A DNA stretch of 64,000 bases from an uncultured Pelagibacteraceae bacterium (GTDB lineage Bacteria > Pseudomonadota > Alphaproteobacteria > Pelagibacterales > Pelagibacteraceae), in contig CACFBW010000002.1 in NCBI GenBank assembly GCA_902564565.1, positions 31,196-95,195 of the forward strand, in the 5' to 3' direction. Positions 9,293-19,130 of the stretch are shown in pieces; the first letter of the stretch is position 1, and each line of letters opens with the position of its first letter. A program made the position numbers and the translations under genes. The notes under the pieces are model-generated. The model had not been told where the DNA came from. It did not search any database and saw only the letters and a list, made by a program, of their open reading frames with translations.

Positions 9293-9665
9293 AGGTTACA
9301 ACTCCCCAGATAAAAACATTTGAATCTTCATTCATAATAATTTTATCTTCAGTGTTATTTGATCCTGATGATAAAAAGTTTTGCTCTTTTGATTTAATAA
9401 AATTTTTAACAACTAATTCGTCATGAACATTTGCAACTACGGTAGAGAAATTTTTGGGTTCTAAACTTCTATCGACTATCAATAAATCCCCATCATAAAT
9501 ACCAACATCGGTCATAGATTTTCCTTGCACTCGGATAACAAAGGTTGCAGGAACATTTTTTATTAGGTGAACGTTAAGATCAACATCTTCTTCTATGTAG
9601 TCTGTTGCAGGAGAAGGAAATCCAGCTCCGGCTTTATGTAGGTAAAATGGTACAGTCAATTTCAT
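9270..9665 (-). CDS. umuD: UmuD, SOS mutagenesis autoprotease subunit
   Basis: A 131-aa LexA/S24-type protein without a DNA-binding domain. The Ser-Lys dyad is S50 ('VQGKSMTD') and K87 ('DELVVKNFI'). The self-cleavage site is A14-G15 in '[10 protein letters not shown]', aligning with Cys24-Gly25 of E. coli UmuD. After RecA-stimulated cleavage UmuD' pairs with UmuC as polymerase V. The ATG directly abuts a perfect LexA box, leaving no room for a usual Shine-Dalgarno; the AAG of the box (on the coding strand) is the only purine stretch in place. It is divergent from the GFA gene. Confidence 0.95.
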   Translation of the reverse strand: MKLTVPFYLHKAGAGFPSPATDYIEEDVDLNVHLIKNVPATFVIRVQGKSMTDVGIYDGDLLIVDRSLEPKNFSTVVANVHDELVVKNFIKSKEQNFLSSGSNNTEDKIIMNEDSNVFIWGVVTYVIHSTH

Positions 9666-9680
9666 GTTCTTGCTTTGTTC
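9666..9680 (-). promoter_or_regulatory. LexA operator (SOS box) of umuDC
   Basis: On the plus strand GTTC (9666-9669), seven bases, then GTTC (9677-9680), an exact match to the alphaproteobacterial LexA box GTTC-N7-GTTC. It begins at the base next to the umuD ATG and overlaps the expected transcription start, so LexA binding should block both initiation and use of the start region. Confidence 0.85.
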
Positions 9681-9683
9681 TAA

Positions 9684-9712
9684 TTAATACTCTAATTATT
9701 AAATATAGTCAA
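9684..9712 (-). promoter_or_regulatory. Sigma-70 promoter of umuDC
   Basis: On the minus strand TTGACT (9712-9707), a 17-bp spacer, and TATTAA (9689-9684). The predicted start lies inside the adjacent LexA box, giving a 5' leader of only about a dozen bases. Spacing and match to consensus are good, and the operator position supports it. Confidence 0.7.
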
Positions 9713-9826
9713 TAGGTTGTATTTTGAGTCTGTAAGTGAATCGAAAAGGAATCAAAACGTGAACATTAATAGCTGTGTTTTGTTACATTGTGGATAACTT
9801 CAACTAAGGGTAGTCTGCAAAAAATT

Positions 9827-10198
9827 ATGAAAAAAAAATTAACATGCCATTGTGGAGGAGTAGAAGCGTTAGTTAATGTTTCTGAAAAAGGATTTGAAAA
9901 GGTTTTGCGTTGTAACTGTTCTATCTGTAAAAAAAAAGGGTACATTATAGGAGTTCTTGGGCCAGATGATTTTAAATTAGTTAAAGGAGAAGATCTTTTA
10001 ACCCTTTATCAATTTTATACAAAAACTGCTCAACATTATTTTTGTAAAGTTTGTGGCATACACACACATAATAGACCACGAATGAATCCAAAAATATATG
10101 GAATAAACATAGCTTGCGTTGAAGGTGTTAAACCATTTGAAATAGTCAATGTTCCGGTTAGCGATGGAGAAAACCACCCTTTAGATCAAAAAAAATAA
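9827..10198 (+). CDS. GFA/CENP-V family zinc protein
   Basis: A 123-aa protein of the glutathione-dependent formaldehyde-activating (GFA)/CENP-V family. The zinc ligands are visible: 'CHCGG' near the N-terminus, 'CNCSIC' around residue 31, and 'CKVCG' around residue 75. The frame can be extended to a TTG at 9788, but the ATG at 9827 begins right before the conserved first strand 'KLTCHCGGVEA' and is preferred. GFA proteins bind glutathione adducts; for most members the substrate is unknown, so a formaldehyde role is not established here, although the genome's C1 genes make it attractive. TAATG overlap with the TolC-family gene suggests co-transcription. Confidence 0.85.
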   Translation: MKKKLTCHCGGVEALVNVSEKGFEKVLRCNCSICKKKGYIIGVLGPDDFKLVKGEDLLTLYQFYTKTAQHYFCKVCGIHTHNRPRMNPKIYGINIACVEGVKPFEIVNVPVSDGENHPLDQKK

Positions 10199-11496
10199 TG
10201 AAAAAAATATTTTTAACTTTTTTATTCACAATTATTAGTTTTAATTCTGCGCAAGCAATATCTTTATCGGATGCACTATTAGAAGCTTATAAAAATAATC
10301 CAGAGTTAAATGCTGAAAGAGAAAATTTAAATGTTTCTGAAGAAGATTTTAAAATTTCAAAAAGTGAATTTTTACCTAGCGTAACTATTTCTGGGTCTAA
10401 AAGTAGCGAAGACACAAGCAAGAACACAGATAGATCAGGTGCAAATTCAGCTGCGACTGATGTTAATCCAGTAACTCAATCTGTGTTAATTGAACAAAAA
10501 CTATTTCAAGGATTTGCGGGCATTGCAGGATATGAAAAAAATAAAATTGGCTTAAGTTTAGCTCAAGCAAAATTTTTAAAAAAAGAACAAGATATTTTAT
10601 TTAAAGCTGTAGAAGCATATACCGGTCTTGCTTTTGCTAAGGAAAAATTAGAAATTAATTTAAGCAACGTAAATTTGTCAGAAAGACAAGTTGAAACAGA
10701 TAGATCAAGATTAGAAAGAGGACAAATAACTTTAGCAGACGTCGCGCAATCCGAGTCTTCTTTAGCAGAGTCGCAAGCAAAATTAACAGAATCTCAAAAC
10801 GAAGTACTTACATCAAGGTTGGAGTATGAAAAAATAATTGGACCGTTAGAAAATATAGATAATTTCAATAATAATTATGAACTTAACTTTGAAGTTCCAT
10901 CATCTTTAAATCAAGCAATTGAAATCTCTAAAAATAACAATCCAGATCTAACTATAGCTAAGTTAGAATATGAACAATCTGAAAAAGATGTAACAATTGC
11001 AAAATCTGAACTTTCACCTTCAGCCACACTATCTTTAGAGTCTTCAAAAACAGATGATTTAAGTGCAACCGTTGATGAAAGGGATAAAGAAACAGTTAAA
11101 GCAACTATATCTTGGCCTCTTTTTAAGGGAGGTAAAAATTTTGCAGAGATAAACAAAAGCAAAAGTTTAAAAAATAGAAAAAAATTACTATTTGATTATG
11201 CCCATAAATCAAATGATACTAATGTTGCGAGCGCATGGGCAAACTTACAGTCCACTGAAAGCTTATTAAATTCGGTAAAATCTCAAGTGAAAGCAGCAGA
11301 AATTGCAAACGAAGGAATAAGTGCTGAATACGAGTCTGGACTCGGAAGATCAACATTAGACCTAATCCAGTCTAATACTTTACTTTTAAATTCAAAAATA
11401 AGTTTAGCTGATTCTGAAAGAAACTATCTTTTAGCTAAGTTCAATCTGCTTAAATCTCTAGGTTTATTAAACAGCGACTATCTAAAAATTCAATAA
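10198..11496 (+). CDS. tolC: TolC-family outer membrane efflux protein
   Basis: A 432-aa outer membrane channel subunit. A signal peptide (residues 1-20, ending NSAQA) precedes 'ISLSDALLEAYKNNPELNAERENL', the classic start of the OEP fold, and two internal repeats of long coiled helices follow, with the second starting at 'SLNQAIEISKNNNPDLTIAKLEYEQSEKDV'. The segment 'ESGLGRSTLDLIQSNTLLLNSK' matches the TolC C-terminal helix region. It would form the trimeric outer membrane exit duct for type I secretion or RND/ABC efflux; no inner-membrane partner is present in this window. It shares 1 bp with the GFA gene. Confidence 0.92.
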   Translation: MKKIFLTFLFTIISFNSAQAISLSDALLEAYKNNPELNAERENLNVSEEDFKISKSEFLPSVTISGSKSSEDTSKNTDRSGANSAATDVNPVTQSVLIEQKLFQGFAGIAGYEKNKIGLSLAQAKFLKKEQDILFKAVEAYTGLAFAKEKLEINLSNVNLSERQVETDRSRLERGQITLADVAQSESSLAESQAKLTESQNEVLTSRLEYEKIIGPLENIDNFNNNYELNFEVPSSLNQAIEISKNNNPDLTIAKLEYEQSEKDVTIAKSELSPSATLSLESSKTDDLSATVDERDKETVKATISWPLFKGGKNFAEINKSKSLKNRKKLLFDYAHKSNDTNVASAWANLQSTESLLNSVKSQVKAAEIANEGISAEYESGLGRSTLDLIQSNTLLLNSKISLADSERNYLLAKFNLLKSLGLLNSDYLKIQ

Positions 11497-11529
11497 ATTG
11501 GGTGGTTTTTCATTAATTTAATATTTTTA

Positions 11530-11557
11530 TTGCCAATGAGAACAAAATGTGTACATT
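11530..11557 (+). promoter_or_regulatory. Candidate recA promoter with LexA-box-like site
   Basis: TTGCCA (11530-11535), a 16-bp spacer and TACATT (11552-11557) form a plausible sigma-70 promoter. Within it lies GAAC-N7-GTAC (11540-11554), one base off the reverse orientation of the alphaproteobacterial LexA box. A repressor site between -35 and -10 is a normal position for SOS control of recA. The mismatch keeps confidence moderate. Confidence 0.55.
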
Positions 11558-11604
11558 TAATTGTATGATTCGATTGATAAAAAACCCAAAAAAAGAGGCA
11601 AAAA

Positions 11605-12726
11605 ATGACTAAAAACAACCTAAAAGTAGTTAAGTCTACTAAAGAGAAAGATTCAGAAAACAAAGAAAAGAATAAAGCTTTAGACGCAGCAATTAGCCAG
11701 ATTACAGACAACTTTGGAAAAGGCTCTGTAATGAAGCTTGGTCAACAAACGACAATGGATATTGAGTCCATTTCTACAGGATCCCTAAGCTTGGATTTAG
11801 CATTGGGAATAGGTGGATTGCCTAAGGGACGAATTATAGAAATATATGGCCCAGAGTCTTCTGGAAAAACAACACTTGCACTGCAAGTTGTTGCTGAAGC
11901 TCAAAAGGCTGGAGGCATTTGTGGATTTGTAGATGCAGAGCATGCTTTGGACCCAGTTTATGCAAAAAAATTAGGAGTAGATACTGAAGAATTGCTAATA
12001 TCTCAACCTGACACAGGAGAACAAGCTTTAGAAATAACTGATACATTAATTAAATCAGGCTCAATTTCTGTATTAGTTGTCGACTCTGTTGCAGCTTTAA
12101 CCCCAAGAGCTGAAATTGAAGGAGAGATGGGAGATCATCATGTTGGTCTCCAATCAAGATTAATGAGTCAAGCTTTAAGAAAACTAACAAGCTCAATTTC
12201 ACGAACAAATACAATGGTTATTTTCATTAACCAAATAAGAATGAAAATTGGTGTTATGTTTGGGAGCCCTGAAACTACTTCAGGAGGAAATGCATTAAAA
12301 TTCTACTCATCAGTTAGAATGGATATTAGAAGAATAGGTGCCATCAAAGAAAAAGATGCAATTATAGGAAATGCAACAAGAGTAAAAGTTGTAAAAAATA
12401 AAGTATCGCCTCCATTTAAAGTTGTTGAATTTGATTTAATGTATGGCAAAGGAATTAGTAAAACAGGTGAGCTAATTGATCTTGGTGCAAAAGCTGAGAT
12501 AGTAGAAAAAGCAGGTGCCTGGTATGCTTATAAAGGTGAAAAGATCGGCCAAGGTAAAGAAAATGCAAAACTCTATCTTGAGCAAAATCCAAAAGCAGCA
12601 GCTGAAATTGAAATGGCGATACGAGAAAAAGCTGGAATGATTTCAAAGAAGATTGAAGGAAATCCGATAGATGAAGAAAAAGTAAAGGCTGAATCGAAAG
12701 AAGAAACACCACCTAAAAAGAATTAA
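11605..12726 (+). CDS. recA: Recombinase RecA
   Basis: A 373-aa RecA with Walker A 'GPESSGKTT' (residues 82-90), Walker B in '[12 protein letters not shown]', the L2 region '[20 protein letters not shown]', and the normal C-terminal domain ending in a charged tail. It catalyses homologous strand exchange and activates self-cleavage of LexA and UmuD, the latter encoded 2 kb upstream. The N-terminus carries about 25 extra lysine-rich residues before the conserved core. A GAGG Shine-Dalgarno precedes the ATG. Monocistronic, ending with a strong terminator. Confidence 0.98.
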   Translation: MTKNNLKVVKSTKEKDSENKEKNKALDAAISQITDNFGKGSVMKLGQQTTMDIESISTGSLSLDLALGIGGLPKGRIIEIYGPESSGKTTLALQVVAEAQKAGGICGFVDAEHALDPVYAKKLGVDTEELLISQPDTGEQALEITDTLIKSGSISVLVVDSVAALTPRAEIEGEMGDHHVGLQSRLMSQALRKLTSSISRTNTMVIFINQIRMKIGVMFGSPETTSGGNALKFYSSVRMDIRRIGAIKEKDAIIGNATRVKVVKNKVSPPFKVVEFDLMYGKGISKTGELIDLGAKAEIVEKAGAWYAYKGEKIGQGKENAKLYLEQNPKAAAEIEMAIREKAGMISKKIEGNPIDEEKVKAESKEETPPKKN

Positions 12727-12740
12727 CTTTTAGTTATCTA

Positions 12741-12769
12741 AAAAGGCGCTTGTTTTAAGCGCCTTTTTT
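12741..12769 (+). terminator. Rho-independent terminator after recA
   Basis: An 11-bp perfect stem (12741-12751 with 12757-12767, core GGCGCTT/AAGCGCC), a 5-base loop and a T-run to 12769. One of very few clear intrinsic terminators in this window. Confidence 0.9.
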
Positions 12770-12816
12770 CCCTACTGTTATCTAGACATCAAATAAAAAA
12801 GCTGTATTTTAAAAAT

Positions 12817-15483
12817 ATGGCCGACAAATCACTAAATGAAATAAGAAGTACTTTCCTCAAGTATTTTGAAAAAAATGATCATAAGATTGTTGAGTCTAGC
12901 AATTTAGTTCCAAATAACGATCCAACGTTAATGTTTGCTAATTCTGGAATGGTACAATTCAAAAATGTATTTACTGGCCTTGAAAAAAGAGACTATCAAA
13001 GAGCTACCACTTCTCAAAAATGCGTAAGGGCAGGGGGAAAACATAATGATTTAGAAAATGTTGGTTACACACCTAGACACCATACGTTTTTTGAAATGCT
13101 TGGAAATTTTTCTTTTGGAGATTACTTTAAAGAAAGAGCAATTGAACTAGCATGGAACTTAATAACAAAAGATTTTGGTTTAGATAAAAACAGACTATAT
13201 TTCACAGTTTTTAACGAAGATGATGATGCTTTTAATCTTTGGAAAAAAATAACAGGATTAGGTGAAGATAGAATAATTAAAATTTCCACATCAGATAACT
13301 TTTGGTCAATGGGGGAAACTGGTCCATGCGGACCTTGTTCAGAAATATTTTTTGATCATGGGGATCATTTGAAAGGTGGATTGCCTGGAACTAAAGATCA
13401 AGATGGAGATAGGTATATAGAGATTTGGAATTTAGTATTTATGCAATTTGAACAAGTTTCAAAGGATAAAAGAATAAATTTACCAAAACCATCTGTAGAT
13501 ACAGGAATGGGCTTAGAACGAATAACGGCTTTACTTCAGGGAACCCATGATAATTATAAAACAGATCATTTTATTAAATTAATAAATTCTATTGCTGATG
13601 CCGTCAAAATAAAACCGAATGAAAAAAATATTTCAAGCTTTAGAGTTATTGCAGATCATTTAAGAGCTAGTTCTTTTCTAATTGCCGAAGGTGTTTTGCC
13701 ATCCAATGAAGGACGTGGCTACGTATTAAGAAGAATTATGAGAAGAGGTATGAGGCATTCTCACTTGCTAGGTTCAAAACAACCAATATTTTTTAATATT
13801 TTTAAAACTTTGATGAACGAAATGTCTGATAGCTATCCAGAATTAAAAAGAGCAGAGTCACTTGTAAGAGAAACATTAAAAACCGAAGAAGAAAAATTTT
13901 TAGTTTTACTTGAAAGAGGTATGAAAATTTTGAATGATGAAATTACCAAAGTTGAAAAAGTTTTACCCGGAGAAGTTGCTTTTAAACTTTACGATACTTA
14001 TGGTTTTCCTTTAGATTTAACTGAAGATATATTAAAAAATAAATCACTTTCAGTAGATCGCAAAAAATTTAAATCGTTAATGAATGAAAGCAGAGAACTT
14101 GCTAAAAAAAATTGGAAAGGATCTGGCGACAGTTCCGTTGAAGAAATTTGGTTTGAAATAAAAGATAAAATAGAACCAACTGAATTTTTAGGATACGAAA
14201 CTGATCAAGCCGAAGGAATAATTCTTTCAATAATTAAAAATAACAAAGAAGTAAAAAGTTTAAAAAAGGGAGAGGAAGCAATTATAATCGTTAATCAGAC
14301 ACCTTTTTATGGTGAGTCCGGAGGTCAAGTTGGTGATATTGGTCATATAGTTTCTGGAGATTTTAAATTTAAAGTAAACGATGTTCAGAAAAAACTTGGG
14401 GACTTATTTGCTCACTATGGAAAAGTTGAAAGTGGCAATATTAACTTAAATGACAATATAGAGATGAAGATTGATGTTGAAAGAAGGAAAAATATTAGAG
14501 CATATCACTCAGCAACTCATCTTTTACATGAATCCCTTAGAAGAGTTTTAGGAAAACATGTAACTCAAAAAGGATCTCTAGTTGCTCCAGATAGATTAAG
14601 GTTTGATTTTAGTCATATGAAAGCAATTTCGAATGATGAGATAAATAAAATTGAAAATTTTGTAAATGCAATGGTTGAGACCAAATCTGAAGTAAAAACC
14701 AGATTAATGACACCTAAAGAGGCAGTTGACAATGGAGCTTTAGCCCTATTTGGGGAAAAATATGGAGACGAAGTAAGAGTGATTTCCATGGGTGATGAAA
14801 AGGATAAATATTTTTCTACAGAGCTTTGTGGTGGAACACATGTAAAAAATACAAGAGATATAGGAAAATTTAAAATTATAAACCAGTCATCTATAGCTGC
14901 AGGCGTTAGAAGAATTGAGGCTTTAAGGGATAAGCAATTGGAGGATTTTTTATTAAATAAGGAAAAATTATCAGATTTGTCATTAGAGAAAAATGAAGGA
15001 ATAATTAAAGAATTATCAAATAAAATTTTACAATTAGGAGGTAAACCTAATTTAAAAAATGTAAATCAAAAAGAATTGATTAAAGATTTAACCAAACAAT
15101 TTGAATCTCTCATGGTTAAATCAATTTTAAACGATAAATCAAAAAATATAATTTGTGATGATACTATTAAGCAAATCAAAGTTAGATTTCAGAGAGTGTA
15201 TGATCTACCAACAAAAGAATTAAGAAAGCTTGTTGATTCAGGTAAGAGAGAACTAGGAGAAGGTATTGTTATAATTTTTACGAGCATAGAAGGAAAAGTC
15301 GGTTTAGCAGTAGGAGTTACAGATAAATTAAAAAATAAATATGACGCTGTGAAGTTTGTAAAAATTGGATCTAAAGTAGTTGGTGGCAAAGGTGGCGGTG
15401 GAAGATCTGATTTTGCTCAAGCTGGTGGTGTGAATGAAAGTAAAATAAACGAAGCATTTGCTCGATTAAAATATTTAGTTTAA
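12817..15483 (+). CDS. alaS: Alanyl-tRNA synthetase
   Basis: An 888-aa class II synthetase with all AlaRS parts: the catalytic domain starting '[31 protein letters not shown]', motif 2/3 elements ('[18 protein letters not shown]', 'DTGMGLERI'), the editing domain with zinc ligands 'HSATHLLH' and 'CGGTHV', and the glycine-rich C-Ala domain ending '[16 protein letters not shown]'. It charges tRNA-Ala and edits Ser/Gly mischarging. Typical length. Its last 9 bases overlap the 3' end of the convergent icd gene. Confidence 0.98.
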   Translation: MADKSLNEIRSTFLKYFEKNDHKIVESSNLVPNNDPTLMFANSGMVQFKNVFTGLEKRDYQRATTSQKCVRAGGKHNDLENVGYTPRHHTFFEMLGNFSFGDYFKERAIELAWNLITKDFGLDKNRLYFTVFNEDDDAFNLWKKITGLGEDRIIKISTSDNFWSMGETGPCGPCSEIFFDHGDHLKGGLPGTKDQDGDRYIEIWNLVFMQFEQVSKDKRINLPKPSVDTGMGLERITALLQGTHDNYKTDHFIKLINSIADAVKIKPNEKNISSFRVIADHLRASSFLIAEGVLPSNEGRGYVLRRIMRRGMRHSHLLGSKQPIFFNIFKTLMNEMSDSYPELKRAESLVRETLKTEEEKFLVLLERGMKILNDEITKVEKVLPGEVAFKLYDTYGFPLDLTEDILKNKSLSVDRKKFKSLMNESRELAKKNWKGSGDSSVEEIWFEIKDKIEPTEFLGYETDQAEGIILSIIKNNKEVKSLKKGEEAIIIVNQTPFYGESGGQVGDIGHIVSGDFKFKVNDVQKKLGDLFAHYGKVESGNINLNDNIEMKIDVERRKNIRAYHSATHLLHESLRRVLGKHVTQKGSLVAPDRLRFDFSHMKAISNDEINKIENFVNAMVETKSEVKTRLMTPKEAVDNGALALFGEKYGDEVRVISMGDEKDKYFSTELCGGTHVKNTRDIGKFKIINQSSIAAGVRRIEALRDKQLEDFLLNKEKLSDLSLEKNEGIIKELSNKILQLGGKPNLKNVNQKELIKDLTKQFESLMVKSILNDKSKNIICDDTIKQIKVRFQRVYDLPTKELRKLVDSGKRELGEGIVIIFTSIEGKVGLAVGVTDKLKNKYDAVKFVKIGSKVVGGKGGGGRSDFAQAGGVNESKINEAFARLKYLV

Positions 15484-16689
15484 TTTCTTTTTAAAATTTT
15501 GATCAATTATATCTAAAAATTGATTTGTATTTAAATACTTTGTGGATGGACCTACTAGTATTGCCAGGTCTTTTGTCATTGATCCTTTTTCAACGCAATC
15601 AATGCAAATTTTTTCTAGTGTATTTGAAAATTTAATTAACTCACTATTTCCATCTAATTCTCCCCTGTGAGCCAAACCTCTCGTCCAGGCAAAAATTGAT
15701 GCTATTGGATTTGTAGAAGTTTCTTTGCCCTCTTGATGCATTCTAAAATGCCTAGTAACCGTTCCATGTGCCGCTTCAGCTTCCATTGTTTTTCCATCTG
15801 GCGCAAGCAATACACTTGTCATTAATCCTAGAGACCCATATCCTTGTGCAACCGTATCTGATTGAACATCGCCATCATAATTTTTACATGCCCATATATA
15901 TTTTCCACTCCACTTCATTGCGCATGCTACCATGTCATCGATTAATCTGTGTTCGTAGGTAATATTTTCTTTTTCAAATTTAGATTTAAATTCACTTTTA
16001 AAAATCTCTTGAAATATATCTTTAAATCTACCATCGTAAGTTTTTAGTATTGTATTTTTGGTTGATAAATAAACTGGCCATTTTTTTATTAATCCATAAT
16101 TAAAGCAGGAGCGTGCAAAATCTTCTATAGATTTATCAAGGTTGTACATTGATAAAGCAATACCTGGTCCAGGAAAATTAAATACTTCATATTTTTTTTC
16201 GTCTTTACCATCTTCTGATGTCCATTTTATTTCTAGTTTACCTTTTCCAGGAACTTGAAAATCTGTAGCTCTATACTGATCACCAAATGCATGTCGTCCA
16301 ATAATTAATGGATCAGTCCACGAAGGAACCAACTTTGGAATATTTTTACAAATGATCGGTTCTCTAAATACCGTTCCTCCAATAATATTTCTTATAGTGC
16401 CGTTTGGAGATCTCCACATTTTTTTTAAATTAAATTCTTTAACTCTTTTTTCATCAGGAGTAATTGTTGCGCATTTAATTCCAACTCCATTTTTTTTGAT
16501 CGCTTTTGCACAATCGATTGTTATTTGATCAGATGTATTGTCTCTACTTTTAATCCCAAGATCGTAGTATTCGATTTTTAAATCCAAATATGGAAGAATG
16601 AGTTTATTTTTAATGAAATTCCAAATCACTCTGGTCATTTCATCGCCATCTAGCTCAACTATTGGGTTTTTTACCTTAATTTTGCTCAT
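15475..16689 (-). CDS. icd: NADP-dependent isocitrate dehydrogenase
   Basis: A 404-aa homodimeric type II isocitrate dehydrogenase (the eukaryote-like subfamily common in alphaproteobacteria). Visible landmarks are '[13 protein letters not shown]' at the start, '[12 protein letters not shown]', '[19 protein letters not shown]' with the substrate-binding serine/arginine region, '[28 protein letters not shown]' with metal-binding aspartates, and '[13 protein letters not shown]'. It makes 2-oxoglutarate and NADPH in the TCA cycle; aconitase is encoded elsewhere in this window. Monocistronic and convergent with alaS. Confidence 0.97.
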   Translation of the reverse strand: MSKIKVKNPIVELDGDEMTRVIWNFIKNKLILPYLDLKIEYYDLGIKSRDNTSDQITIDCAKAIKKNGVGIKCATITPDEKRVKEFNLKKMWRSPNGTIRNIIGGTVFREPIICKNIPKLVPSWTDPLIIGRHAFGDQYRATDFQVPGKGKLEIKWTSEDGKDEKKYEVFNFPGPGIALSMYNLDKSIEDFARSCFNYGLIKKWPVYLSTKNTILKTYDGRFKDIFQEIFKSEFKSKFEKENITYEHRLIDDMVACAMKWSGKYIWACKNYDGDVQSDTVAQGYGSLGLMTSVLLAPDGKTMEAEAAHGTVTRHFRMHQEGKETSTNPIASIFAWTRGLAHRGELDGNSELIKFSNTLEKICIDCVEKGSMTKDLAILVGPSTKYLNTNQFLDIIDQNFKKKLN

Positions 16690-16764
16690 ATTTAGATGTT
16701 ATCTTACTAATTGAATTTAAGCATTTTATATACATATTAAACAAAAATTATCAAATTAAGGATT

Positions 16765-17412
16765 ATGATAGATAAAGTTTTTCCAAAGATTCATAATGAA
16801 GGGTACAAGTTTTTGGTTATATTCGGTTTTGTAACCCTAATATTGTATTTAATAAGTGGTTTTTTGGGACTAATAGGTTTGGTTTTAACAATATGGGTTT
16901 ATTATTTTTTTAGAGACCCAGATAGAATTCCTATTAATGATGAAAATTATCTTGTAAGTCCAGCCGATGGGATAGTTTTACAAGTAGAAGATTCAGATGG
17001 ACCAAAAGAATTAAACCTTGAAGGTAAAAAGTTTAAAAAGATAAGTATTTTTATGAATGTTTTTGATTGTCACGTTAATAGAACTCCTTGTTCAGGAAAA
17101 GTTACTGAAATTTTATATAAACCAGGAAAGTTTCTAAATGCTTCTCTAGATAAAGCAAGCGAAGACAACGAAAGAAATTATTATAAAATTTCAAATTCTA
17201 GCGGAGAAGATATAATTGTTGTTCAGATTGCAGGACTTATAGCGAGAAGAATAGTTTGCGAAGTAAAAGAAAATATTGAATTAAAACAAGGTGACAGAAT
17301 AGGCATGATTAGATTTGGAAGTAGAGTCGATATCTATTTTGAGAATCATAATCCACTAGTTAAAATTAATCAAAAAACTATAGCTGGTGAAACACTTTTA
17401 GCAAAGAAATAA
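16765..17412 (+). CDS. psd: Phosphatidylserine decarboxylase
   Basis: A 215-aa archaeal/alphaproteobacterial-type (short) PSD proenzyme. After two N-terminal membrane segments come the catalytic aspartate D68 ('VSPADGIV'), H103 ('DCHVNR') and the self-cleavage Gly-Ser at G185-S186 ('RFGSRVDIYF'), where the serine becomes the pyruvoyl cofactor. It decarboxylates phosphatidylserine to phosphatidylethanolamine in the inner membrane. pssA follows after 1 bp, so substrate synthesis and use are coupled in one operon. Confidence 0.95.
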   Translation: MIDKVFPKIHNEGYKFLVIFGFVTLILYLISGFLGLIGLVLTIWVYYFFRDPDRIPINDENYLVSPADGIVLQVEDSDGPKELNLEGKKFKKISIFMNVFDCHVNRTPCSGKVTEILYKPGKFLNASLDKASEDNERNYYKISNSSGEDIIVVQIAGLIARRIVCEVKENIELKQGDRIGMIRFGSRVDIYFENHNPLVKINQKTIAGETLLAKK

Positions 17413-17413
17413 G

Positions 17414-18217
17414 ATGATAAACGAACCAAAAAAAAATTTTAAAATAGTAACCGATACTAAAGCTAGAGTTATACTGCCTAACACCTTGACACTTATAGGC
17501 GTGTGCATAGGTTTAACCTCAATAAATTTTGCAATAAATCAAAATTATAAATTATCCATAGTTGCAATTGTTCTTGCAGCAATCATAGATGGTTTGGATG
17601 GAAGAATCGCAAGATTAATTAAAGGAACTTCAAAAGTTGGAAAAGAATTAGACTCTCTAACAGATGTAATTAGTTTTGGTGTTGCCCCAGCATTTATAAT
17701 GTATTTCTGGATAATGAATGCTTTAGGAAAAATAGGATGGTTAATTTCATTAATATATGTGGTTTGTGTAGCACTAAGATTGGCAAGATTTAATGTAAAC
17801 ACATCATCGGGATCTTCCTGGAAAGATAATTTTTTTGAAGGTGTGCCATCACCAGCAGGGGGAATTTTAGTTTTGAGCCCACTGATTTATGAGGTTAGCG
17901 GATTTGACATTATTAATTTAAATTATAAATTAATAACTCCAATTATATTTGTAGTTGTTTCAATACTGTTAATAAGTAAAATTCCAACATACTCTATGAA
18001 AAAGATTGTGGTGCCAAGAAGTACTACAATTTTCTTACTTTTTGGAATAGTTCTTTCGTTTGGTTTGCTATTAATTTTTCCGTTTAAAGCTCTTATCGTC
18101 GGTAGCACAGCCTATCTATTAACAGTGCCAATAAGTTTATTTCACCATCATAAAATAAAAAAAACACACAAACATGACAATAACTTTAATGATGAGGAAC
18201 CAGAAGACGTTTTATAA
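17414..18217 (+). CDS. pssA: CDP-diacylglycerol-serine O-phosphatidyltransferase
   Basis: A 267-aa multi-pass CDP-alcohol phosphatidyltransferase. The diagnostic signature DG-x2-AR-x8-G-x3-D-x3-D is present in 'LDGRIARLIKGTSKVGKELDSLTD' (about residues 58-81), and the downstream segment 'SFGVAPAFIMYFW' is typical of PssA. It makes phosphatidylserine from CDP-diacylglycerol and serine, feeding psd 1 bp upstream. A histidine/lysine-rich cytosolic tail follows the last helix. Confidence 0.95.
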   Translation: MINEPKKNFKIVTDTKARVILPNTLTLIGVCIGLTSINFAINQNYKLSIVAIVLAAIIDGLDGRIARLIKGTSKVGKELDSLTDVISFGVAPAFIMYFWIMNALGKIGWLISLIYVVCVALRLARFNVNTSSGSSWKDNFFEGVPSPAGGILVLSPLIYEVSGFDIINLNYKLITPIIFVVVSILLISKIPTYSMKKIVVPRSTTIFLLFGIVLSFGLLLIFPFKALIVGSTAYLLTVPISLFHHHKIKKTHKHDNNFNDEEPEDVL

Positions 18218-18233
18218 ATGAAAAAAAAATGTA
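18218..18233 (+). other. A9 tract creating a possible start-site frameshift
   Basis: An ATG overlapping the pssA stop (TAAATG) is followed by nine A residues (18221-18229). In its own frame this ATG soon leaves the downstream gene's frame; with eight A residues it would read M-K-K-N-V-I-V-S directly into the glycosyltransferase. Sequencing/assembly miscount, a real mutation, or polymerase slippage on the tract are the possibilities. Confidence 0.6.
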
Positions 18234-18242
18234 ATTGTTTCA

Positions 18243-19130
18243 TTGGCAGACTCCAATTATTTTGATTTATTGAACGAGCTAATTGACTCTATTAAAAAAT
18301 TTAGCGAAAGTTCATCTACAGCAATATGCATTTTAGATGCTGGTCTAAATGAAAATCAAAAAAAAATGTTATCAACAAAAGTTGATGAGATAAAAAGTGC
18401 AAAATGGGATATTAAAGTTTCATCAATTAAAGTAGGAGGAAAAGAATGGTTAAAAAGCCAAGTATCAAGAGCATTTTTGCCTAGTTATTTTCCAAGTTAT
18501 GAAAAATATTTATGGATTGATTGTGATGCTTGGGTAAATGACTGGAATTCTGTTGAATTATATTTTAAAGCATGTGAAAACGGAAAGCTTGGAATAACAC
18601 AAACTTTAGGTCCTGGTTATAAAATTATGTCTAAAGTCAGCTGGCTTTTCGGAAAGTTAGCAATTATTAAGTCTCAAAATTTTAAACATGCTATAAGTTC
18701 AAAAATTGGACTAGATAAAGCTAGAAAATTAGCATTTGCACCTCATATTAATATTGGAGTTTTTTCACTTGAAAAAGATTCACCTTGTTGGAAAATATGG
18801 CAAAAAAATTTAGAGATAACTTTAAATTCAGGAAAAATATTTGGTTCAGAAGGATTGGCAATCAATATGAGTGTATATATAGATGATGTTGAAACTGAAT
18901 TTTTACCTTTAAATTGTAATTGGATAGCAAGCAATTTGTTGCCAAAATTTAATGAGCAAAGCAATACATTTGTTGAACCTTATTTACCAAATTATAAAAT
19001 TGGCATTATGCATTTAGCTGCGGGACTGTGGGAAAATAATAAAGATATGAGGTTAGATAAAAGTGTAAAAATAGATATTAAAACTCTAGACAATAAATCT
19101 CTAACTAAAAGTTTAAGATTTGGTCATTAA
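18243..19130 (+). CDS. Glycosyltransferase, GT8-like, start disturbed
   Basis: A 295-aa cytosolic protein with a nucleotide-sugar transferase look: 'YEKYLWIDCDAWVNDWNSVELYF' carries the D-x-D metal motif, followed by 'FAPHINIGVFSLEKDSPCWKIWQKNL' and a late 'IMHLAAGLW', resembling GT8-type enzymes. The first start in frame is the TTG at 18243, but the frame remains open back to 18222 and there encodes 'NVIVSLADSNYFDLL', which looks like the genuine first strand of the fold. The natural start is therefore probably the ATG at 18218, out of frame by one base in an A9 run. rlmE begins directly after the stop. Donor and acceptor are unknown. Confidence 0.7.
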   Translation: MADSNYFDLLNELIDSIKKFSESSSTAICILDAGLNENQKKMLSTKVDEIKSAKWDIKVSSIKVGGKEWLKSQVSRAFLPSYFPSYEKYLWIDCDAWVNDWNSVELYFKACENGKLGITQTLGPGYKIMSKVSWLFGKLAIIKSQNFKHAISSKIGLDKARKLAFAPHINIGVFSLEKDSPCWKIWQKNLEITLNSGKIFGSEGLAINMSVYIDDVETEFLPLNCNWIASNLLPKFNEQSNTFVEPYLPNYKIGIMHLAAGLWENNKDMRLDKSVKIDIKTLDNKSLTKSLRFGH

